A DNA stretch of 64,000 nucleotides from Polaribacter sp. NJDZ03 (GTDB lineage: Bacteria; Bacteroidota; Bacteroidia; Flavobacteriales; Flavobacteriaceae): contig NZ_CP079195.1 in assembly GCF_019263805.1 (NCBI RefSeq), forward strand, positions 1,119,501 to 1,183,500, read 5' to 3'. The notes under the pieces were generated by a model. That model worked only from the letters and a program-made list of their open reading frames with translations. It was not told the origin of the DNA and ran no database searches. The translations under genes and the position numbers were made by a program. Shown piece by piece: positions 52,018 through 60,545 of this stretch (the stretch's first letter is position 1; each line of letters starts with the position of its first letter).

Positions 52018-55000
52018 ATGTTTAGTAAATTTATAAAAAGACCCGTTTTGGCAATTGTCATTTCGGTGATGATCGTATTTATAGGGTCACTTGCTATTAA
52101 GCAATTACCCATATCACAATTTCCACCAATTGCACCTACAACCGTAAACATCTTTATTGCATACCCAGGTTCTAGTGCAGATGTATTGGTAAACTCTACG
52201 TTAATTCCTTTAGAAACTGCCATTAACGGTGTACAAGGAATGCGTTATATAGCTTCGGATGCAACTAGTGCTGGTGAAGGAACCTTACGTGTGATTTTTG
52301 AACCTGGTACAGATCCAAACCAGGCAGTTGTTCGGATAAAAACCAGAGTAGATCAAGTAATGCCTTTGCTACCAGAATTGGTACAGCGAGAAGGAGTTGT
52401 TATTACACCGGTTCAACCCAGTATGTTAATGTATGTGAATCTTTTCAGCAAAGAAAAAAAGAATGATGAAAAGTTTTTATACAATTATGCATACACTAAA
52501 ATTATTCCAGAAATACAACGTATTAACGGTATTGCAAGTGCAAAAATTTTAGGAAGTAGAAAATATGCAATGAGAGTTTGGCTAAAACCAGACAGAATGA
52601 GAGCATATAATATTTCTGCCGAAGAAGTTTTAGAGGCTATGGAAGACCAAAGTATTTTGGCAAGACCTGGTCGTTTAGGTAGAAGTTCTGGTAAAACAGC
52701 ACAATCATTAGAATATGTATTAACTTATGAAAATAGGTACAACAAAGCAGACCAATACAAAGAGATTATTGTTAAAGCTAATGAAGAAGGTCAAATCGTA
52801 AAACTATCTGACATTGCTGATGTAGAGTTAGGTAGTGAATTTTTTGATATTTACTCTAATTTAGACGGTAAGCCCTCTGCCTCTATCGTATTAAAACAAA
52901 CTTTTGGTAGTAATGGTAGTGATGTAATTAAAAGTGTAAAGGAAAAATTAAAAGAATTAGAAGTTGATTTACCTCCGGGAATTGATTTTAAAATTAGTTA
53001 TGATGTTTCTAACTTTCTTGATGCTTCTGTAGAGCAGGTTTTACATACTCTTAGAGATGCATTTATATTGGTAGGTATTGTGGTTTTCTTATTCTTAGGA
53101 GATTGGCGATCTACTTTAATTCCTATTATTGCAGTACCCGTTTCTTTAATTGGAGCCTTTTTTGTAATGCAGTTATTTGGACTTTCAATTAACTTAATTA
53201 CTCTTTTTGCCTTAGTATTGGCAATTGGTATTGTAGTAGATAATGCCATTGTTGTGGTAGAAGCTGTTCACGTTAAAATGGAAGAGGACAATCTTACTCC
53301 ATACAAAGCGTCTTATGAAGTTTTAAATGAAATTGGAGGCGCAATTATTGCCATTACCTTGGTTATGGTTTCTGTATTTATTCCTACTTCTTTTATGACA
53401 GGGCCCGTTGGAGTTTTCTATCGTCAGTTTTCGATAACTATGGCAGGTTCTATTGTAATTTCTGCAATTGTAGCCTTAACATTAACGCCTGTACTTTGTG
53501 CTATGATGTTAAAAAACAACCATGGTAAACCAAAAAGTAAATCGCCAATAGATAGATTTATTCGTTGGTTTAATGGTGGTTTCGAAAAACTTACCGGAAA
53601 ATATGTACAAGTTTTAAATAAAATTGTTGCCAGAAGAATTGTAACATTCGGAATTTTAATTGCCTTTTGTGCAGGTATTTTCTATACAAATAGTGTGTTA
53701 CCCGCAGGATTTATTCCTAATGAAGATCAAGGAATGATTTATGCAATTATTCAAACTCCACCTGGTGCAACGCTAGAAAGAACCAATGAAGTTGCAAAAA
53801 AATTACAACAAATTTGTGAGGAAACAGAAGGCGTTGCATCCGTTTCTTCTTTAGCCGGTTATGAAATTATGACTGAAGGAAGAGGATCTAATGCAGGTAC
53901 ATGTATTATCAACCTAAAATCTTGGGGAGATCGTAAACATTCTGTACACGAAATTATGGAAGAGTTAGAAGAAGCAACCAAAGATTTAGGTGCAGTTATA
54001 GAGTACTTTGAACCACCTGCAGTTCCTGGTTTTGGTTCATCTGGAGGATTTTCTATGCGTTTATTAGACAAAACAAACTCTACAGATTATCATGAGTTTG
54101 AAAGAATTAATAACGAGTTTATGCAGAAATTATCTGAACGGAAAGAACTTACAGGGTTGTTTACTTTCTTTTCCGCTAATTATCCGCAGTATAAATTAAA
54201 GATAAACAACAAAATTGCCATGCAAAAAGGGGTAAGCATTGGTAAAGCAATGGAAAACCTAAACATACTAATTGGTAGTACATACGAGCAAGGGTTTATC
54301 CGTTTTGGTAGATTCTTTAAAGTGTATACACAAGCTGCTCCTGAATATAGAAGGTTACCAACAGATTTAGAAAAATTATATGTAAAAAGTGAATCTGGTA
54401 AAATGGTTCCTTATTCTGCATTTATGACCATCACAAAAGAACTAGGTCCTAATGAAATTACACGTTATAATTTATATAATTCTGCTGCCATTAGAGGACT
54501 TCCTGGAAAAGGTTTTACAAGTGGAGATGCTATTAAAGCAATTAAAGAAGTTGCGGCAAAAGAATTACCAAATGGATATGATGTTGCTTGGGAAGGCTTA
54601 ACGTATGATGAAGCGCAAAGAGGTAATGAATCTATATACATTTTTATTGTTGTATTGATATTTGTATACTTTGTTTTAGCTGCACAATATGAAAGTTTCT
54701 TACTTCCATTAGCCGTTATTCTTTCTTTACCTGTTGGTATTTTTGGGTCATTAGCACTACTGAAAATAATGGGCTTAGCAAATGATGTGTACGCCCAAAT
54801 TGGTATTATTATGTTGGTTGGTTTACTGGGTAAAAATGCCGTATTAATTGTTGAATTTGCCGTTCAAAAAAGGCGCCAAGGAGCCACCATTTTAGAAGCT
54901 GCTATAGAGGGTTCTAAAGCAAGGTTTAGACCCATTTTAATGACGTCTTTTGCCTTTGTTGCTGGTTTAATTCCGTTGGTTGTTGCTACAGGAGCTGGTG

Positions 55001-55269
55001 CAATAGGTAATAGAACTATTGGTGGTTCTGCACTTGGAGGTATGTTAATTGGTACTGTGTTTGGGGTATTATTAATACCTGGTCTTTACTATGTTTTTGC
55101 TAAAATGGCAGATGGTAAAACACTTATAAAAGATGAAGAAAGCCAACCTTTATCAGAAGGATTGATGCACGACATACAAGATGATAGCACCAGTAAACTA
55201 AAGCTTAAACTTCAAGAGGTTTCAAAACTTTTGAAAAAATTAACCAAAAGAAAAGAAAATGAAAAATAA
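52018..55269 (+). CDS. RND multidrug efflux permease (HAE1/AcrB type)
   Basis: 1083 residues. A proton-driven trimeric pump of the inner membrane. It starts FSKFIKRPVLAIVISVMIVF, with the two large periplasmic loops and 12 membrane helices. Helix 4 has the proton relay LVLAIGIVVDNAIVVVEAV (two Asp neighbours), and GKNAVLIVEFA gives the helix 10 Lys. The C-terminal 50 residues form a polar extension. The hydrophobic drug/cation HAE1 class is clear; substrates are unknown. The stop overlaps the OMF start by 11 bases. Confidence 0.96.
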   Translation: MFSKFIKRPVLAIVISVMIVFIGSLAIKQLPISQFPPIAPTTVNIFIAYPGSSADVLVNSTLIPLETAINGVQGMRYIASDATSAGEGTLRVIFEPGTDPNQAVVRIKTRVDQVMPLLPELVQREGVVITPVQPSMLMYVNLFSKEKKNDEKFLYNYAYTKIIPEIQRINGIASAKILGSRKYAMRVWLKPDRMRAYNISAEEVLEAMEDQSILARPGRLGRSSGKTAQSLEYVLTYENRYNKADQYKEIIVKANEEGQIVKLSDIADVELGSEFFDIYSNLDGKPSASIVLKQTFGSNGSDVIKSVKEKLKELEVDLPPGIDFKISYDVSNFLDASVEQVLHTLRDAFILVGIVVFLFLGDWRSTLIPIIAVPVSLIGAFFVMQLFGLSINLITLFALVLAIGIVVDNAIVVVEAVHVKMEEDNLTPYKASYEVLNEIGGAIIAITLVMVSVFIPTSFMTGPVGVFYRQFSITMAGSIVISAIVALTLTPVLCAMMLKNNHGKPKSKSPIDRFIRWFNGGFEKLTGKYVQVLNKIVARRIVTFGILIAFCAGIFYTNSVLPAGFIPNEDQGMIYAIIQTPPGATLERTNEVAKKLQQICEETEGVASVSSLAGYEIMTEGRGSNAGTCIINLKSWGDRKHSVHEIMEELEEATKDLGAVIEYFEPPAVPGFGSSGGFSMRLLDKTNSTDYHEFERINNEFMQKLSERKELTGLFTFFSANYPQYKLKINNKIAMQKGVSIGKAMENLNILIGSTYEQGFIRFGRFFKVYTQAAPEYRRLPTDLEKLYVKSESGKMVPYSAFMTITKELGPNEITRYNLYNSAAIRGLPGKGFTSGDAIKAIKEVAAKELPNGYDVAWEGLTYDEAQRGNESIYIFIVVLIFVYFVLAAQYESFLLPLAVILSLPVGIFGSLALLKIMGLANDVYAQIGIIMLVGLLGKNAVLIVEFAVQKRRQGATILEAAIEGSKARFRPILMTSFAFVAGLIPLVVATGAGAIGNRTIGGSALGGMLIGTVFGVLLIPGLYYVFAKMADGKTLIKDEESQPLSEGLMHDIQDDSTSKLKLKLQEVSKLLKKLTKRKENEK

Positions 55270-56695
55270 TATAAAAAACAGCAGACTCTTTTTAGTAGGT
55301 ATTTGCGCGGTAATGCTTTTGCATTCCTGCGTACCTACTAGAGAAATACGAAAAGAGAATACTACTGTTCCAGAAACATATTTAAATAAAAATATAGACA
55401 CTTTAAATACTGCCAAAACAGCATGGAGATCTTTTTTCTCTGACCCTAACTTGGTTTCTTTGATTGATACTGCTTTGGTACATAATCAAGAATTAAATAT
55501 TATGCTACAAAATGTAGATATGTTTAAAAATCAGATTCAAGCTAAAAAAGGAGAATACCTACCTTTTGTAAATATTTACGCTGGCACTGAAGTAGAAAAA
55601 GTAGGAGAACACACCCGAAATGGTGCTGTAGAGGAGCAATTAGAGTTAGATGGAAAAGAATTTCCTGATCCTCTTGCTAATTATTCTGTAGGTCTTTCTG
55701 CTTCTTGGGAATTAGATATCTGGAAAAAACTAAGAAACGAGAAAAAAGCAGCAGTCTACGAGTATTTATCTTCTGTAGAAGGTAAAAACTTTATGATTAC
55801 GAATCTAGTTTCAGAAATTGCGGATACTTATTATGAGTTGATGGCTTTAGACAATCAATTAGACATTGTAAATCAGAATTTGGATATTCAGAGAAATGCT
55901 TTAAGAATTGTAAAATTACAAAAGGAAGCTGCAAAAACAACTGAATTAGCGGTTAGCAGATTTAAAGCAGAAGTGCTTAAAAACCTTAGTGAAAAACACG
56001 AAATTGAGCAAAAAATTGTTGTTACAGAGAATAAAATCAATTTTTTAATTGGTAAAACACCTCAGCAAGTAAATAGAAAATCTAAAGAATTTTTAACTAC
56101 TAAAATAGATACTACATACGCTGGTATTCCTGCTCAGTTGTTACAAAACAGACCTGATATTAGACAGGCAGAATTAGAGTTAGCCGCTTCTAAATTAAAT
56201 ACAAAAGTAGCAAGAGCTAATTTTTATCCTTCGGTTGGTATTAGAGCTGGTCTAGGTTTAGAATCTTTTAAACCAAAGTTTTTAACAAGTACGCCAGAAT
56301 CTCTTGCATATTCTTTAGTTGGTGATATTGTAGGACCTTTAATTAATAGAAATGCAATAAAGGCAGCTTATAAAAATGCTAGTGACCAACAGTTACAAGT
56401 AATTTTCGAGTATGAAAAAACCATTTTAAATGCATACATAGAAGTGGCTAATGAGCTTTCTAATATTAAAAACCTTAAAACTATTTATAGTTTAAAAGCA
56501 AAACAAGTAGATGTCTTAACAAAGTCTATAGATCTTTCTACTCGTTTATTTAAAGCTGCTAGAGCAGATTATTTAGAAGTTTTATTAACACAAAGAGAAG
56601 CATTAGATGCTAAAATTGAATTGATAGAAACTAAAAAAAATCAATTAATAGCAAATATTCATATTTACAAATCTTTAGGAGGAGGCTGGAATTAG
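55259..56695 (+). CDS. Outer-membrane efflux channel (NodT/OprM-type lipoprotein)
   Basis: 478 residues of the TolC-like family. Lipobox VMLLHSC; two duplicated OEP halves with long helices (DLDNQLDIVNQNLDIQ-like, then LLQNRPDIRQAELEL, the typical NRPDI motif). The trimer forms the exit duct of the pump. The start ATG at 55259 lies inside the permease 3' end (11-base overlap), so translation is coupled. A terminator follows. Confidence 0.95.
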   Translation: MKNNIKNSRLFLVGICAVMLLHSCVPTREIRKENTTVPETYLNKNIDTLNTAKTAWRSFFSDPNLVSLIDTALVHNQELNIMLQNVDMFKNQIQAKKGEYLPFVNIYAGTEVEKVGEHTRNGAVEEQLELDGKEFPDPLANYSVGLSASWELDIWKKLRNEKKAAVYEYLSSVEGKNFMITNLVSEIADTYYELMALDNQLDIVNQNLDIQRNALRIVKLQKEAAKTTELAVSRFKAEVLKNLSEKHEIEQKIVVTENKINFLIGKTPQQVNRKSKEFLTTKIDTTYAGIPAQLLQNRPDIRQAELELAASKLNTKVARANFYPSVGIRAGLGLESFKPKFLTSTPESLAYSLVGDIVGPLINRNAIKAAYKNASDQQLQVIFEYEKTILNAYIEVANELSNIKNLKTIYSLKAKQVDVLTKSIDLSTRLFKAARADYLEVLLTQREALDAKIELIETKKNQLIANIHIYKSLGGGWN

Positions 56696-56718
56696 TAAAA
56701 TTCTAAATTTTCTTTTAT

Positions 56719-56752
56719 AAAGCCACTTCATTTAATAATGAAGTGGCTTTTT
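56719..56752 (+). terminator. Terminator of the RND operon
   Basis: AAAGCCACTTCA and TGAAGTGGCTTT with loop and T-run, 24 bases after the OMF stop. Confidence 0.88.
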
Positions 56753-56884
56753 CATGTATCAAATATTCTTTTTTATCATTACGAAACCGATTCCTTACTT
56801 TTCTTAAAAACATGACTAATGTTATAAAATACATCTTACTTCTAGGTCTACTTTTGTTTCTCAAAATAAGAACTAATAACAAAT

Positions 56885-57679
56885 ATGAAAAAGATAATTA
56901 CAGTATTCATTGTTTTTACATTTATAGCTTTTAACTCTTGTAAAACACCAAAAGATAAAACAGAAACACACACAAAAGAACATGCAACTCATTGGAGTTA
57001 CAATGGAGAAACTGCCCCAGTACATTGGGTAGAAATAGAGAAAAATTCAGATTGTAATGGTAACAAGCAATCTCCTATTAATATTATAGATATTGATGCA
57101 AAACCTACGCAACAAAAAGTTAATCCATTAAACATTTTATACACTCCTAGTACAGAGTTAAAACAAGTTATTAATAACGGACATTCAATTCAGTTTGATT
57201 TTGAAGCTGGAGACTCAATACAATATCATGGAAATACTTATTATTTATCACAATTGCATTTTCATGAACCGTCTGAACACACCATTGATGGAATTCGTTA
57301 CCCTTTAGAAATTCACATGGTACACAAAAGTAAATTTGATACTTATACTGTAATGAGCATTTTAGCTAAAGAAGGTGTAAAAAGTCAGTTATTTGAGTTT
57401 TTTGAAAGCTTTTTACCTATAAAAGTAAATACAAAAAAAGAAATACATCAATCATCTGACTTAGCAACCTTATTTCCAGAAAACAAAAACTTTTATACTT
57501 ATGGTGGTTCCTTAACAACACCTCCATGTACAGAAACTGTAAATTGGATTGTTTTTAAAGACCCCATTATAATTTCTGTTGATGAAGTATTAAAATTAAA
57601 AAGTAACATGCCTATGGATAACTTTAGAAACGAACAAGCTCTAAACAATAGAGTAGTATCTTTAAATAGCTATAACTAG
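56885..57679 (+). CDS. Alpha-class carbonic anhydrase lipoprotein
   Basis: 264 residues. Lipobox FIAFNSC (Cys19). The alpha-CA domain covers most of the rest: HWSYNGETAPVHW, then NKQSPINI, zinc histidines in LHFHEPSEH and EIHMVHK, and YGGSLTTPPCTETVNW. All three zinc ligands and the Thr of the active-site gate are present. It would hydrate CO2 in the periplasm or on the outer membrane. Monocistronic. Confidence 0.95.
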   Translation: MKKIITVFIVFTFIAFNSCKTPKDKTETHTKEHATHWSYNGETAPVHWVEIEKNSDCNGNKQSPINIIDIDAKPTQQKVNPLNILYTPSTELKQVINNGHSIQFDFEAGDSIQYHGNTYYLSQLHFHEPSEHTIDGIRYPLEIHMVHKSKFDTYTVMSILAKEGVKSQLFEFFESFLPIKVNTKKEIHQSSDLATLFPENKNFYTYGGSLTTPPCTETVNWIVFKDPIIISVDEVLKLKSNMPMDNFRNEQALNNRVVSLNSYN

Positions 57680-57733
57680 TTTCTAAATTTTATAAAGCTG
57701 ATAAATATCATTTACACCTTTCTAAATAATTTA

Positions 57734-57741
57734 TAAATTTG
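57734..57741 (+). promoter_or_regulatory. Orphan -7 element
   Basis: TAAATTTG matches TAnnTTTG but has no open frame behind it; a strong hairpin with T-run follows about 70-130 bases downstream. It may drive a small RNA. Confidence 0.4.
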
Positions 57742-57747
57742 GTATTG

Positions 57748-57872
57748 TTATAAGTAATTTCTTAAAAAATAAATTAGATAAAGAATACTTTTAAAATTCT
57801 TTGTTGATTAAAGTGCAACAATCTCTATTAGATATGATCCCTAAATCATTTGAGATTGCTGCACTTTTTTTA
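57748..57872 (+). ncRNA. Candidate small RNA between cah and the acyltransferase gene
   Basis: There is no coding potential. The last 60 bases form AAAGTGCA-A-CAATCTC (57810-57825) pairing with GAGATTG-C-TGCACTTT, one A-C mismatch, a 26-base loop, then TTTTTT. An upstream TAnnTTTG lies at 57734. The stem could equally be just the carbonic anhydrase terminator, which is otherwise missing. Confidence 0.35.
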
Positions 57873-57993
57873 TTTTATAAACATCAAGTTTCATATTTTA
57901 TTCTATTCCTAAATAGAAACTATTTTTTTAAAACGTTTAATAAGCATAAGAATTAAAGAAACTATAAATTATGAAGCCATAATATATAAGCAC

Positions 57994-58028
57994 AAAAAAA
58001 CCGAGCTAAATAGCTCGGTTTTTTTTTT
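57994..58028. terminator. Terminator of the acyltransferase unit
   Basis: AAAAAAACCGAGCTA and TAGCTCGGTTTTTTT with a short AAA-type loop; it follows the minus-strand gene by about 22 bases. Confidence 0.88.
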
Positions 58029-58049
58029 AATATCTAAAAAGATAAAAAA

Positions 58050-59297
58050 TTACATCATAGAAGCTGCAATCTTTTTATAAGTACCGTTTTCTAACAATTC
58101 TCTAATTGCAGAGAAAGCAGTAATTGTTTCGTCTATATCTTCTTGGGTATGTGTTGTTGTTGGTATTAATCTTAAAATAATTAACCCTTTTGGTATTACA
58201 GGATACACAACAATAGAACAGAAAATTCCGTGGTTTTCACGTAAATCATTTACCATAGCCATTGCTTCAGGTATATCTCCCTTTAAGAATACTGGCGTAA
58301 TACATGTTTGTGTAGTTCCTAAATCGAAACCAGCAGCACGTAAACCAGATTGTAAAGCATTTGTATTTCTCCACAAAGTTTCTTTTAACTCCGGCATTGT
58401 GCGCAACATATCTAAACGTTTTAATGCTCCTTTTACCATTGCCATTGGCAACGATTTAGCAAACATTTGAGAACGCATATTGTATTGTAAATACTGTATT
58501 ACTTCTTTATTACCTGCAAAGAAAGCTCCAATACCTGCCATAGATTTTGCAAAAGTAGCAAAATAAACATCTATTTCATCTTGTACACCTTGCTCTACTC
58601 CTGTTCCTTTACCGTCTTTACCCAAGGTACCAAAACCATGAGCATCATCTACTAAAAGTCTAAAATTATATTCTTTTTTAAAGGCAACAATTTCTTTTAA
58701 ACGACCTTGCTCTCCACGCATTCCAAAAACACCTTCAGAAATCACTAAGATTCCTCCGCCTGTTTTTTCTGCCATTTTTTGAGCTCGTTTAATATTTTTC
58801 TCAAAACTCGCCATGTCATTATGCTTATAAACAAAACGTTTACCAGCGTGTAATCGAACACCATCTATAATACATGCATGTGTATCCATGTCATAAACAA
58901 TAACATCGTGCTTAGTTACTAAAGCATCAATTGCAGATACCATACCTTGGTATCCGAAGTTTACTAAATAAGCAGCATCTTTTTCTACAAACTCTGCACA
59001 CTCTTTTTCTAATTGTTCGTGAAATTCTGTATGCCCAGACATCATTCTAGCTCCCATTGGGTAAGCCATTCCGTATTCTGCAGCTGCAGCACCATCTACC
59101 TTTAAAACTTCAGGATGATTAGCTAAACCTAAATAATCGTTGATACTCCAAGTAACAACTTTCTTACCATTAAAAGACATTCTATTAGAGATTGGTCCTT
59201 CTAACTTAGGAAAAACATAATAGCCTTCTGCTTGTTTTGCCCATTTACCTAAGGGACCTTTATCTGCTTCTATTCTTTCAAATAAATCTTTCGCCAT
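58050..59297 (-). CDS. Alpha-oxoamine synthase family acyltransferase, probable cysteate-C-fatty acyltransferase
   Basis: 415 residues of the PLP-dependent AOS family (KBL/BioF/SPT fold). It shows WSINDYLGLANHPEV, the cofactor Asp/His region LLVDDAHGFGTLG and the PLP lysine in TFAKSMAGIG. It differs from bacterial serine palmitoyltransferase and from BioF in its N-terminus (KDLFERIEADKGPLG). It directly follows a cysteine-synthase-like gene. In sulfonolipid-making Bacteroidota the two first steps of capnine synthesis are a cysteate synthase and a cysteate fatty acyltransferase, so this pair fits. The function is inferred; an uncharacterised AOS aminotransferase label is the safe alternative. 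Confidence 0.8.
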   Translation of the reverse strand: MAKDLFERIEADKGPLGKWAKQAEGYYVFPKLEGPISNRMSFNGKKVVTWSINDYLGLANHPEVLKVDGAAAAEYGMAYPMGARMMSGHTEFHEQLEKECAEFVEKDAAYLVNFGYQGMVSAIDALVTKHDVIVYDMDTHACIIDGVRLHAGKRFVYKHNDMASFEKNIKRAQKMAEKTGGGILVISEGVFGMRGEQGRLKEIVAFKKEYNFRLLVDDAHGFGTLGKDGKGTGVEQGVQDEIDVYFATFAKSMAGIGAFFAGNKEVIQYLQYNMRSQMFAKSLPMAMVKGALKRLDMLRTMPELKETLWRNTNALQSGLRAAGFDLGTTQTCITPVFLKGDIPEAMAMVNDLRENHGIFCSIVVYPVIPKGLIILRLIPTTTHTQEDIDETITAFSAIRELLENGTYKKIAASMM

Positions 59298-59381
59298 GTG
59301 CTCTATTTTATTATTGTTATTCGAAACGCAAAGAAACTGCTTTTTTTGCAGTTAATCAAATTGTGTTTGTTTCTATTCTTT

Positions 59382-60419
59382 TTACAAAAATTTGTTTTCT
59401 TTCATCCAATCATCGCTATAAATTTTGTTCATATAACGAGAACCGTGATCTGCAAAAACCAACACTACAAAACTATCTTCTGTAAACATATCTTTAGCTG
59501 CATATTGTTTTGTAGCTTGCATTACTGCCCCACTTGTATAGCCCGGAAAAATACCTTCTTTCCTTACAATATTTCTAGCTTCTAAGGCAGCCTCTTTATC
59601 TGAGACTTTTTCATAGATATCTATTACATCAAAATCGGTAGCAGTAGGAATTAAATTTTTACCCAATCCTTCAATTTTATAAGGACTTACCTCGTTTAAA
59701 TCTAGCTCTTTAGTTTCATGGTATTTTTTTAATACAGAACCTATAGCATCAACTCCTAAAATTTTAATATTTGGGTTTTGTTCTTTCAAGTATTTTCCAG
59801 TACCAGAAATAGTACCTCCAGTACCACTTGCAACTACTAAATGTGTAATTTTACCGTCTGTTTGTTCCCAAATTTCTGGACCTGTACTTCTGTAATGTGC
59901 TTCTATATTTAGCTCATTAAAGTACTGATTTATATAAACTGAATTTTTTGTTTTTCTATGGATTGCTTTGGCAACTTCATAATAAGATCTTGGGTCTTCT
60001 GGTGCTACATTTGCAGGACAAACATGTACCTCTGCTCCCATAGATTTTAGTAAATCTATTTTATCTTTAGAAGATTTATCACTTACTGCTAATATACATT
60101 TGTACCCTTTAACAATACTTATCATTGCCAAACTAAAACCGGTATTACCCGAAGTAGTTTCTACAATGGTAGCTCCCTTTTTAAGGATGCCTTTTTTTTC
60201 TGCGTTTTGTACAATGTGTAAAGCAATTCTATCTTTTGCTGAATGACCCGGATTAAAAGCTTCGAACTTTGCGTAATAGGCTCCAGGTAGATTTTTAGTA
60301 ATCTTATGAAGTTTAATTAGCGGGGTTTCACCTACTAAATCTAATATTGAATTGGTAATTCCTTTGTTTCTCGTCATTCTCTCACTATTCTCAAAGTAAA
60401 TGTCATTACGATACTGCAT
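59382..60419 (-). CDS. Cysteine-synthase family PLP enzyme, probable cysteate synthase
   Basis: 345 residues of the fold-type II PLP family (CysK/CBS). Cofactor lysine in [12 protein letters not shown], phosphate loop [23 protein letters not shown] and GYTSGAVMQ. The N-terminus may start at [19 protein letters not shown] (14 codons in). It is encoded 84 bases before the AOS-type acyltransferase on the same strand. Together they suggest sulfonolipid synthesis, with this enzyme adding sulfite to O-phosphoserine or a serine donor. An ordinary cysteine or cystathionine synthase remains possible. Confidence 0.82.
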   Translation of the reverse strand: MQYRNDIYFENSERMTRNKGITNSILDLVGETPLIKLHKITKNLPGAYYAKFEAFNPGHSAKDRIALHIVQNAEKKGILKKGATIVETTSGNTGFSLAMISIVKGYKCILAVSDKSSKDKIDLLKSMGAEVHVCPANVAPEDPRSYYEVAKAIHRKTKNSVYINQYFNELNIEAHYRSTGPEIWEQTDGKITHLVVASGTGGTISGTGKYLKEQNPNIKILGVDAIGSVLKKYHETKELDLNEVSPYKIEGLGKNLIPTATDFDVIDIYEKVSDKEAALEARNIVRKEGIFPGYTSGAVMQATKQYAAKDMFTEDSFVVLVFADHGSRYMNKIYSDDWMKENKFL

Positions 60420-60447
60420 TACGATTTTATCTTTTATTGCTAAAAAT

Positions 60448-60472
60448 AGCTTCGTTACGCTCGCAATGACAC
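60448..60472. repeat. REP-like repeat fragment in the leader of the cysteine-synthase-like gene
   Basis: AGCTTCGTTACGCTCGCAATGACAC reads as the right arm of the Bacteroidota palindrome type (GTCATTGCGAGC...). It lies between the likely promoter and start codon, so it would be in the mRNA leader. Confidence 0.55.
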
Positions 60473-60496
60473 TTATTTAATCTTTGATTCTTGCAG

Positions 60497-60504
60497 CAAA
60501 AGTA
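60497..60504 (-). promoter_or_regulatory. -7 element of the sulfonolipid-type pair
   Basis: On the minus strand, TACTTTTG (60504-60497) fits TAnnTTTG, with initiation near 60490 and a leader of about 70 bases that includes a REP-like fragment. Confidence 0.5.
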
Positions 60505-60545
60505 CGGTTAATCCTTAAATACTGAAACTGTTTTTAATACTTAAT

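Noticed and set aside
56743..56934. 63-codon frame before carbonic anhydrase
   Set aside because: It begins inside the RND terminator and runs into the carbonic anhydrase start in another frame.
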